From positions 1 to 39,679 of the forward strand of contig JAPLQT010000128.1 of assembly GCA_026399515.1 (NCBI GenBank): 39,679 bases of DNA, read 5' to 3'. Each line of letters starts with the position of its first letter. Position 1 is the first letter of the stretch. Shown here in pieces: positions 31,231-38,087 of this stretch. This DNA is from Pseudomonadota bacterium (GTDB lineage Bacteria; Pseudomonadota; Gammaproteobacteria; Burkholderiales; Rhodocyclaceae). Under the pieces are notes generated by a model. It ran no database searches and was not told the DNA's origin. It was given only the letters and a program-made list of their open reading frames with translations. The position numbers were made by a program, and so were the translations under genes.

Positions 31231-31863
31231 TCAACTCAAAGGCTTCGCCGTCCAGTCGAGCAGCGGCTGCCATTGTTGCCAATCCTTCTCGGCGCGCGAA
31301 GCCGACAAATCGAAAATCGTCAGGCCGTGGGCCGCTGCCTGCACATAGTTCTGCGTGTCGCGCAGGTTGGTCAGCACTGGCAGCCCCAACGTGTCCAGGA
31401 ATCGTTCCAGCTCCTGCGCGGCCCGAGTGCGCGCATCCACGCGCATGCCGACCACGGCGATGAAGGTTTCGTGGCGGCGCACCGCCTTTTCTTCCAGCAG
31501 CAGATCCAGGAAGGCCCGAGTCGCCAGGATATCGAACAGCGAAGGCTGCAAGGGCACGATCACGCGCTGGACGAGTTTCAATACGTGGGCGAGTTTCTTG
31601 CCGTGCAGGCCGGCAGGAGTATCCAGCACGACGTGGGTGGTGCCCTTCGGCGGATGCGCCGGGGCATCCTCCTGGATGTCCCAGGAGGCGATGGTGGGCA
31701 AGGACGGCGGCCGCAGCTTCAGCCATTCGCGGGCGGACTGCTGGCGGTCGATATCGCCCAGCATGACGCGTTGCCCGCTACGCGCAAACCAGCCGGCGAG
31801 GTTGGTGGCCAGCGTGCTCTTGCCCGCGCCGCCTTTGGGATTGGCAATCAGGAAGGACTGCAT
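31231..31863 (-). CDS. ParA-family ATPase (orphan, MinD/ParA-like)
   Basis: A 210-residue P-loop ATPase of the ParA/MinD superfamily. The deviant Walker A motif is at the N-terminus (ANPKGGAGKSTLATNLAGWF, residues 7-26), Walker A' has GDIDRQQSAREW, and Walker B is THVVLDTPAGLHG. It resembles small orphan ParA proteins that position chromosomal or other cargo. No parB gene or centromere-like repeat is nearby, so plasmid-type partitioning is unlikely. It lies 18 bp downstream of the quinone oxidoreductase gene in the same direction and is probably co-transcribed with it. Its product is short but complete. Confidence 0.9.
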   Translation of the reverse strand: MQSFLIANPKGGAGKSTLATNLAGWFARSGQRVMLGDIDRQQSAREWLKLRPPSLPTIASWDIQEDAPAHPPKGTTHVVLDTPAGLHGKKLAHVLKLVQRVIVPLQPSLFDILATRAFLDLLLEEKAVRRHETFIAVVGMRVDARTRAAQELERFLDTLGLPVLTNLRDTQNYVQAAAHGLTIFDLSASRAEKDWQQWQPLLDWTAKPLS

Positions 31864-31881
31864 CGCGACGGCCTCGCTGAG

Positions 31882-32856
31882 TTAAGGGAGCAGCACGGTT
31901 GAGCCGGTGGTCTTGCGTCCGGCCAGATCGATATGCGCCTGGGTCGCGTCTTTCAGGGCGTAGGTCTGATTGACCTCGATTTTCACCTTGCCCGAACTCA
32001 CCACGGCAAACAGCTCGCCGGCGGATTGCAGCAGATCGGCGCGCTTGGCGGTGTAAGTCCCGATCGTCGGCCGGGTGACGTACAGCGAACCCTTGGGCGC
32101 GAGCTGGTTGATGTCGAAGGGCGGCACCTGGCCGGAGGCGCTGCCGAAGCTGACCATCATGCCTAAGGGTTGGAGGCAATCCAGGGAAGCCATGAAGGTA
32201 TCCTTGCCGATCGAGTCATACACCACCGGTACCCCGGCGCCGCCGGTGATTTCCTTGACGCGTTGGGTGAAATTTTCCCTCGTGTACACGATCGCGTGGT
32301 CGCAGCCGTGGGCGCGCGCCAGTTCGGCCTTGGCGTCGTCGCCGACGGTGCCGATGACCGTGGCGCCCAGCGCCTTGGCCCACTGGCAGACAATCAGGCC
32401 GACGCCGCCGGCGGCGGCGTGGATCAGGATAGTATCGCCGGGTTGGACGCGATATGTGCGGCGCAGCAGATATTGGGCCGTCATGCCTTTCAGCATCATC
32501 GAGGCCGCGTCCTTGAAATTGATGGCGTCCGGCAACTTGACCAGCCGGTCGGCAGGAATATTGCGCACTTCGGCATAAGCCCCCAGCGGGCCGCCGGCAT
32601 ACGCCACGCGGTCGCCCACCGCTAGCTCAGTGACCGCACCGCCGACGGCTTCGACCACCCCCGAGCCTTCCAGCCCGATACCCGAAGGCATGGGCAAGGC
32701 ATAGACGCCGGTGCGATGGTAGATATCGATGAAGTTGAGGCCGACGGCATGATGCTTGACGCGCGCCTCGTTGGGCTTGAGATCTGGCAGGGCGACTTCC
32801 TCCCAGCGCAGCACTTCGGGTCCGCCGGTCTGGTGGAAACGGATGGCGTAAGTCAT
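31882..32856 (-). CDS. NADPH:quinone oxidoreductase (zeta-crystallin family)
   Basis: A 324-residue zinc-free medium-chain dehydrogenase of the QOR/zeta-crystallin family, reducing quinones with NADPH in the cytoplasm. Motifs: AIRFHQTGGPEVLRWEEVAL at the start, HHAVGLNFIDIYHRTGVYAL, PSGIGLEGSGVVEAVGGAVT, and the nucleotide-binding ILIHAAAGGVGLIVCQWAKA with GATVIGTVGDDAKAELARAH. The ATG at 32856 (MTYAIRF) is chosen because GAGG lies 7 bases upstream; an in-frame upstream start at 32877 would add 7 residues. The ParA-like gene follows. It is divergent from the two-component regulator gene across a 165-bp gap. Confidence 0.93.
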   Translation of the reverse strand: MTYAIRFHQTGGPEVLRWEEVALPDLKPNEARVKHHAVGLNFIDIYHRTGVYALPMPSGIGLEGSGVVEAVGGAVTELAVGDRVAYAGGPLGAYAEVRNIPADRLVKLPDAINFKDAASMMLKGMTAQYLLRRTYRVQPGDTILIHAAAGGVGLIVCQWAKALGATVIGTVGDDAKAELARAHGCDHAIVYTRENFTQRVKEITGGAGVPVVYDSIGKDTFMASLDCLQPLGMMVSFGSASGQVPPFDINQLAPKGSLYVTRPTIGTYTAKRADLLQSAGELFAVVSSGKVKIEVNQTYALKDATQAHIDLAGRKTTGSTVLLP

Positions 32857-33021
32857 GGGTTTACCTCGATGGATCACAAACGGATCAGACGGACACTACC
32901 TTGCCCGGGCGAAAAACTCAACCTGTACATGCGGAGCCTCGCCGCTGCGGATCGTTACGTCCATAAGCGCCAGGCTTCAACATGCGGGATAATCCGCCAT
33001 CGGATTCCCGCTTAAGCATCG

Positions 33022-33693
33022 ATGCGCCTGCTGCTCGTAGAAGATCATCCGGAGATTGCCGAATGGGTCGGTAAGGCCTTGATACAGGTCGGGTATGTGG
33101 TCGACCACCTGGACCGCGGGGATTTCGCCGATCACGCGCTGGCCAGCGAAGCCTATGATCTTGTCATTCTCGATCTGTCTCTTCCGAAAATGGATGGTCT
33201 CGAAGTGTTGCGCCGCCTGCGTAGCCGCGGCGCAACGCTGCCGGTGCTGATCCTGACGGCCCGCGGCAGCACCGAGGACCGGGTACGGGGACTCAACATG
33301 GGCGCCGACGATTACCTGCCCAAGCCTTTCGAATTGGACGAACTCGAGGCCCGCATCAAGGCCCTGCTCCGACGCAGCAGCGGGCACACGCCGCTGTTGC
33401 GCATCGGCCGCCTGGAGTTCGACACCACGACGCGCCAAGTCAGCGTGGAGGGCCGGCCACTGCCCCTGACGCCGCGCGAACTGGCGGTATTCGAGGTGCT
33501 GGCGGCACGTCTGGGCAAGCCGGTATCACGCGAGACGCTGTTTGAAAAAATCTTTTCTTTCGACGCCGATGCCCACGCCGAAGCAATCGAAATCTACGTC
33601 CATCGCTTGCGCAAGAAACTTGAAGGCTCCGGGGTCGCGGTCAGCACCTTGCGCGGTCTCGGCTATGTACTCGGTGAGATAGGCGATGGCTGA
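33022..33693 (+). CDS. OmpR-family response regulator (TctD/QseB-like)
   Basis: A 223-residue regulator. The receiver domain shows LLLVEDHPEIAEWVGKALIQ, phosphoacceptor D51 in DLVILDLSLPKMDGLEVLRR, and LTARGSTEDRVRGLNMGADD with YLPKPFELDEL. The winged-helix domain (about 125-220) has LPLTPRELAVFEVLAARLGK, EAIEIYVHRLRKKLEGSGVA and VSTLRGLGYVLGEIGDG. It pairs with the kinase gene downstream. Two promoters further downstream (35263-35316 and 37980-38033) carry the direct-repeat pattern expected for an OmpR-family protein and are its probable targets. Promoter elements for its own gene are not obvious in 32857-33021. Confidence 0.94.
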   Translation: MRLLLVEDHPEIAEWVGKALIQVGYVVDHLDRGDFADHALASEAYDLVILDLSLPKMDGLEVLRRLRSRGATLPVLILTARGSTEDRVRGLNMGADDYLPKPFELDELEARIKALLRRSSGHTPLLRIGRLEFDTTTRQVSVEGRPLPLTPRELAVFEVLAARLGKPVSRETLFEKIFSFDADAHAEAIEIYVHRLRKKLEGSGVAVSTLRGLGYVLGEIGDG

Positions 33694-33700
33694 TCCAAAC

Positions 33701-33734
33701 GCCCCCGGCGCTACGCGCCGCCCCCGGAGGGGGC
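33701..33734. repeat. Double-hairpin GC-rich repeat at the regulator-kinase junction
   Basis: Two adjacent dyads: GGCGC-TAC-GCGCC (33706-33718) and GCCCCC-GGA-GGGGGC (33720-33734). This unit is like a GC-rich repeat I recall as common between betaproteobacterial genes. An ATG at 33686 overlaps the regulator stop as a kinase start would, but its frame is wrong and closes within the region. The element may have inserted there and forced use of the GTG at 33765. Confidence 0.65.
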
Positions 33735-33764
33735 ACGTCCCTGCCCTGGGACGGCCCGACGACC

Positions 33765-35156
33765 GTGCCTAGCCTGCGGCGGCGTGTCACCTCGTGGTTG
33801 CTGCCATCCCTGGTAGTCGTGCTGGCGGTCAATGCCGTGCTGTCCTACCGTGGAGCGTTGGAAGCCGCCAATCTGGCTTACGACCGCTCCCTGTGGGCAT
33901 CGATCAAATCGATCGGCGAAAACAGCTATATCAAGGACGACCGGATCCGCGTGGATATTCCCTATTCGGCCCTGGAAGTTTTTTCCGAAGGCGCGCAGGA
34001 AAGAGTGTTCTACGCTGTGATCGGCCCCGAGGGCAAGCTGTTGACCGGCTATCCGCACATGCCGGTTCCACAGCCGGTGCCGGGCGACGGCGTGCTGAAA
34101 ACCACCGACGCGATCTACAACGGCGAAGCCGTGCGCATCGGCGTCATGCGCAAACGGCTCTACGATCCAGCCGTCAGCGGCGACGATGACATCCTCATCC
34201 TGGTCGCCGAAACCACTGAAACACGAACTGAACTTGCTTGGCGTTTGTTCTTCGGCAGCCTAAGCCGGCAACTGGCGTTGATCGGCCTCGGCTCCTTGCT
34301 GGTGATCGTGGCGCTGGGCACCGCCTTCCGGCCCCTGCTGCGCTTGCGCGACACCATCCGCCAGCGCAACGACGAAGATCTCACGCCGGTCTCGCCCGAG
34401 GATGTGCCGAGTGAAATTCGACCCTTGATCGACGCAATCAATCATCACATGGGCCGCATTTCGGCGATGTTGGAGATTCGCAAGCGCTTTATCGCCGATG
34501 CCGCGCACCAGTTGCGCACGCCACTCACCGTGCTCGGCACACAGGCTGAATATGGCCTGCGGCAGGACGACCCGGCGGAAATGCGCCGCACCCTGGAAGG
34601 CATTGCTCACAGCGTCCGCAGCGCACAACGGCTGACCAACCAGATGTTGTCGCTATCGAAGGCCGAGGCCGCCAATGGCTTGGGCGACGAACGCAAGCGT
34701 CTCGACCTCACCGCCCTGGTGCGCGAGGTGGCCATGGAACTGGGGCCACTGGCCCTGCGCAAGCAGATCGACCTCGCTTACGAAGGGGACAAGGGCGGTA
34801 TTTTCGTCGATGGCAATGAAACGATGTTGCGCGAGTTGTTCTCCAACTTGGTGGACAACGCCATTCGCTATACGCTCTCGCACGGGCAAGTGACGGTGGC
34901 CGCGGTGACCGATGGCGCCGAAGCGGTTACGGTGCTCAGCGATAGCGGTCCCGGCATTCCCCTGACGGAGCGCAGCCAAGTGTTCCGGCGCTTCTACCGC
35001 AGCCTCGATCGGGGCGAGACCGAAGGCAGCGGACTCGGCCTGGCTATCGTCAGTGAAATCTGCGCGGTTCATGGCGGCAGTGTGGCCCTCGACGACGGTC
35101 CCGGCGGACGGGGGGTGGCGGTCAGCGTGCGTCTGCCTCTCGCCAGGGCAGCCTGA
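33765..35156 (+). CDS. Membrane sensor histidine kinase (TctE/QseC-like)
   Basis: A 463-residue orthodox kinase. It has an N-terminal helix (SWLLPSLVVVLAVNAVLSYR), a periplasmic sensor region of about 130 residues (TctE_N-like, with ALEVFSEGAQERVFYAVIGP), a second helix near 168-188, a HAMP-like linker, the H box ADAAHQLRTPLTVLGTQAEY with H248, the N box ELFSNLVDNAIRYT, and the G boxes SDSGPGIPLTERSQVFRRFY and GSGLGLAIVSEICAVHGGSV. The GTG start at 33765 gives SLRRRVTSWLL, the normal family start, but lacks a good ribosome-binding site; a GC-rich repeat lies just upstream. It is the partner of the regulator at 33022-33693. Confidence 0.92.
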   Translation: MPSLRRRVTSWLLPSLVVVLAVNAVLSYRGALEAANLAYDRSLWASIKSIGENSYIKDDRIRVDIPYSALEVFSEGAQERVFYAVIGPEGKLLTGYPHMPVPQPVPGDGVLKTTDAIYNGEAVRIGVMRKRLYDPAVSGDDDILILVAETTETRTELAWRLFFGSLSRQLALIGLGSLLVIVALGTAFRPLLRLRDTIRQRNDEDLTPVSPEDVPSEIRPLIDAINHHMGRISAMLEIRKRFIADAAHQLRTPLTVLGTQAEYGLRQDDPAEMRRTLEGIAHSVRSAQRLTNQMLSLSKAEAANGLGDERKRLDLTALVREVAMELGPLALRKQIDLAYEGDKGGIFVDGNETMLRELFSNLVDNAIRYTLSHGQVTVAAVTDGAEAVTVLSDSGPGIPLTERSQVFRRFYRSLDRGETEGSGLGLAIVSEICAVHGGSVALDDGPGGRGVAVSVRLPLARAA

Positions 35157-35262
35157 CCCTGGCACCGTCGCCGGCTACGCCGATTTGGCCGCAGCAGTGC
35201 CCATCTGGCGCATCATTGCGCCCGAAGCGGAAGGACCGGTGCCGCGGCTGCGGTGAGCCTTC

Positions 35263-35316
35263 CTGAACAGTTATTCAGAAAGTTTTCAGGTTGCTTTCAG
35301 TTTGGGCAAGCAATAT
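35263..35316 (+). promoter_or_regulatory. OmpR-type operator and -10 box of the PepSY-reductase operon
   Basis: An inverted half-site CTGAAC (35263) is followed by three direct repeats at 11-bp period: ATTCAG (35273), TTTCAG (35284), TTTCAG (35295). Ten bases later comes CAATAT (35311-35316), a -10 match with no proper -35 box, the mark of an activator-dependent promoter. The same arrangement, base for base in spacing, occurs at 37980-38033. Confidence 0.75.
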
Positions 35317-35358
35317 CCGCGTTACGGCGGTCATCTGGAGTCGGGTTCCACCTTTGCC

Positions 35359-37410
35359 ATGAAATCATCCTTCCGCAAGAAACTGCTCTGGCTTCACACC
35401 TGGTTCGGCCTCACCGTCGGTCTCGTGGTGGTTTTCCTCGCGCTAACCGGCGCCGGCTTCGTGCTTCAGCCGCAGCTCGACGATATCGTCTACCGTGATT
35501 TGCACGTGGTTCCGAAATGCGCCGCACCGAGGGCGCTGGATGAGCTGGCCGCCAGCGCTCGGGCAGTTCACCCGCTAGCCGCGCTGCATAGCATCGAGAT
35601 GACGACGGAAGACACGGCTTCGGTGGCGGTGATGTTCTCCGACAAGGACTATGTCTACGTCGACCCATGCAGCGCGCGGGTGCTTGGTGTCCAAAATCAA
35701 TACGGTGGTTTCTTCGGCGTCATGGACTGGCTGCACCGCGCCCGGTTCTTTACCGATCTGGCCCTCGGAAGAACCGTAGCAGGCTGGGTCAGTACGCTGT
35801 TCCTGGTAATTCTAATCGGCGGCGGAATTGCGCTTTGGTGGCCGCGTAACAGACAGGCGCTGAAGCCTGCCCTCAAGTTCAATCCTCGTCTGCCGGGCAC
35901 AGCACGCACGCTGAGCTTGCACAAGTTCGTGGGCGTCTATACCGCCTTGGTGCTCGTGGTGATCACCGTCACCGGGTTGCCGATCGGATTCGAGCCGGTG
36001 AAGAATCTTATCTACAGTGCCACAGGATATGTTCCGCCCGAAAAGCCGAAATCGAAGGCGGCGGCGGAAGGCGTGAAGCGCGTTCCGATCGAGACTTTCT
36101 GGCGGAAAACCAGGGAGCTCTTTCCCGAGGCCGAATGGGTTTCTCTGCGTTATCCGGCAAAGCCGGAGGCTGCCTACGAAGCCGAGATTCTCGAGAATGG
36201 AAGACCGCACAGCATTGCAAAAAGCTATCACTACATGGATGCGGTCACCGGCGAGACGCTCAAGCGGGAGCATTACTACGCCGATCAGCACATCGGACGG
36301 AAAATCTATCTGTACTGCATCGCCATTCACGCCGGGATGATGGGAGGACTGCCTTACCAATTGCTGTTGTTGCTTGCGTCGCTGGGCGTCGGTGTCCAGG
36401 CCTACTCCGGCTTCAGCCCGTATCTGCGCCGCAAATTGCGCAAACCGGCCAGGACCGACCTGGCGCTGAATCTGGTCAAGAGAACGGTCGAGGCCGAAGA
36501 TATCTGTAGTTTCGAGTTCGCCGATCCACAGGGGAAAATGCTGCCGCCGTTCAGCGCCGGATCGCATATCGACGTCACCATCGGGGATGGCATGGTTCGG
36601 CAATACTCATTGTGCAACGACCCGCAAGACACGCATCGCTATGTGATAGGCGTGTTGCGTCACGCCGACTCGCGCGGCGGGTCGCGCGCCTTGCACGACG
36701 ACCTCAATGTCGGCGACATCGTGGCTATCAGCGCGCCGAAGAATCACTTCCCACTCGACCATACGGCCAAGCGCTCCCTGTTGTTGGCCGGCGGCATCGG
36801 CGTGACGCCTATCCTGTGCATGGCGGAACGGCTGGCCAATACCGGCGCCGATTTCACCATGCATTACTGCACGCGGTCGGTCGAGCGCACCGCGTTTCTC
36901 GATCGTATCCGGCGGTCGAGCTTTGCGCAGCGTGTGTCGTTTCACTTCGGCGACGGTCCCGCCGAGCAGTTGATCGACATTCCCGCCCTACTCGACGGTA
37001 CCGATCCGGATACCCATCTATACGTATGCGGCCCGAGCGGATTCATGGATCTGGTGATCGCCGCGGCGCGGCAGAAAGCCTGGCCCGATGCGCAGGTGCA
37101 CCGCGAGTATTTTTCGGGGGCGGTGCAAGACTCGGAGAACAATGTCGCGTTCGACGTCAAGCTTGCCAGCACCGGAAAAATCATTCATGTCGCCAAGGAG
37201 AAGACAGTGGTGGCCGCCTTGGCCGAGTCCGGAATCGAGATCCCGACCTCCTGTGCGGAAGGCGTCTGCGGCACCTGCCTGACCCGGGTGCTGGACGGCG
37301 AAATGGAACATCGCGACAGATTCCTGACGGCCGAGGAACGCGATCGGAACGATCAATTCACGCCTTGCTGCTCGCGTGCGCGCAGCCCCATGCTGGTTCT
37401 GGATCTATAG
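35359..37410 (+). CDS. PepSY-TM protein fused to an FAD/NAD(P)H-2Fe-2S reductase (probable ferric-siderophore reductase)
   Basis: A 683-residue fusion. Residues 1-370 are a PepSY-TM (PiuB-like) membrane unit with four main helices: LLWLHTWFGLTVGLVVVFLA, VSTLFLVILIGGGIALWWPR, HKFVGVYTALVLVVITVTGL and IYLYCIAIHAGMMGGLPYQL, with a periplasmic PepSY part between. From about 385 it is a phthalate-dioxygenase-reductase-like module: FAD-binding PPFSAGSHIDVTIG and VRQYSLCND, NAD(P)-binding LLLAGGIGVTPILCMAERLA and YVCGPSGFMD, and a plant-type 2Fe-2S domain with C632, C637, C640 (SCAEGVCGTCLT) and C670/C671. Such proteins are thought to reduce ferric siderophores at the inner membrane. It lies downstream of an OmpR-type operator and upstream of the TonB receptor gene. 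Confidence 0.9.
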   Translation: MKSSFRKKLLWLHTWFGLTVGLVVVFLALTGAGFVLQPQLDDIVYRDLHVVPKCAAPRALDELAASARAVHPLAALHSIEMTTEDTASVAVMFSDKDYVYVDPCSARVLGVQNQYGGFFGVMDWLHRARFFTDLALGRTVAGWVSTLFLVILIGGGIALWWPRNRQALKPALKFNPRLPGTARTLSLHKFVGVYTALVLVVITVTGLPIGFEPVKNLIYSATGYVPPEKPKSKAAAEGVKRVPIETFWRKTRELFPEAEWVSLRYPAKPEAAYEAEILENGRPHSIAKSYHYMDAVTGETLKREHYYADQHIGRKIYLYCIAIHAGMMGGLPYQLLLLLASLGVGVQAYSGFSPYLRRKLRKPARTDLALNLVKRTVEAEDICSFEFADPQGKMLPPFSAGSHIDVTIGDGMVRQYSLCNDPQDTHRYVIGVLRHADSRGGSRALHDDLNVGDIVAISAPKNHFPLDHTAKRSLLLAGGIGVTPILCMAERLANTGADFTMHYCTRSVERTAFLDRIRRSSFAQRVSFHFGDGPAEQLIDIPALLDGTDPDTHLYVCGPSGFMDLVIAAARQKAWPDAQVHREYFSGAVQDSENNVAFDVKLASTGKIIHVAKEKTVVAALAESGIEIPTSCAEGVCGTCLTRVLDGEMEHRDRFLTAEERDRNDQFTPCCSRARSPMLVLDL

Positions 37411-37418
37411 GTGAAACG

Positions 37419-37907
37419 ATGCAACAAGAACTCTCGAACATCAGGATAGGCCTGGCCCTGGTATTGCTGTGCTTGATGATGGGCATAGGCATGGGAATTT
37501 CTTTCGGTGTGAATGAAAACCTGTATCAGAACTTCATTTCCGAGGGAATCGCCGCGCATCCGGAATTGCACGACGCGGCCAGCCAGGGGGTGATTTGGCG
37601 ATGGGCATTGCGCGCGCATTTCCACGCCGCCGGCATTGGCGCCTTCGCCCTCGGCTTGGTCATTCTGGTCGCGCTGTCCGGTATGAGCGATGGCAGAAAG
37701 CGGATCACGGCACTGCTCGTCGGCTTGGCCGGGCTTTACCCGATGGCCTGGTTTGTCATGTTTTACCTTGCCCCATCGCTGGGACGCAAAGCCACCCGTC
37801 AGCATTGGCTGGTCGAGGCGCTTACCTATATTTCCGTCGGCGGATTGTTGCTCGGTATGCTGTCGCTGCTCGTCGGCCTGTTTATTCGCTCGCGAAGCAG
37901 GCGCTGA
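37419..37907 (+). CDS. Small polytopic membrane protein of unknown function
   Basis: A 162-residue protein with four predicted helices: IGLALVLLCLMMGIGMGISF, FHAAGIGAFALGLVILVALS, ITALLVGLAGLYPMAWFVMF and YISVGGLLLGMLSLLVGLFI. The loops contain several histidines (AAHPELHDAA, RAHFHAAG, RQHWLVEA) that could bind metal or haem, though this is only suggestive. I do not recognise the family by name. It starts 8 bases after the PepSY-reductase stop, so it is in the same operon and probably works with that reductase in iron reduction or transport. The following 180 bp hold the receptor promoter. Confidence 0.75.
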   Translation: MQQELSNIRIGLALVLLCLMMGIGMGISFGVNENLYQNFISEGIAAHPELHDAASQGVIWRWALRAHFHAAGIGAFALGLVILVALSGMSDGRKRITALLVGLAGLYPMAWFVMFYLAPSLGRKATRQHWLVEALTYISVGGLLLGMLSLLVGLFIRSRSRR

Positions 37908-37979
37908 AAGCCGGCAATTCGCCTTCCCATGAAGGATCGCATCGCCCCACCGGTTGTCGATCGATAACGCTTGCCCTGC

Positions 37980-38033
37980 CTGAATAATTATTCAGAAAAC
38001 ATTCAGAATGCCTTCAGGATGGATCGGTAATAT
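37980..38033 (+). promoter_or_regulatory. OmpR-type operator and -10 box of the TonB receptor gene
   Basis: CTGAAT (37980) and ATTCAG (37990) form a perfect 16-bp palindrome, and two more repeats ATTCAG (38001) and CTTCAG (38012) follow at 11-bp period. TAATAT (38028-38033) lies exactly 10 bp after the last repeat. The geometry is identical to 35263-35316. The core also has some likeness to a Fur box, but the 11-bp direct repeats favour an OmpR-family activator. Confidence 0.75.
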
Positions 38034-38087
38034 GGATTGCGATAAATGCAGCGTCGACGTAACGCCATATTGGGGAGACAGCAAAAA

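Noticed and set aside
31231-31863. A plasmid-type ParAB partition locus
   Set aside because: There is no ParB gene or centromere-like repeat set. The gene follows a quinone oxidoreductase gene in a chromosomal setting next to dnaE.
37980-37995. A Fur box in front of the TonB receptor gene
   Set aside because: The 16-bp palindrome is only loosely Fur-like. The two extra 11-bp-spaced TTCAG repeats and the same layout at 35263 fit an OmpR-family site better, although joint control cannot be excluded.
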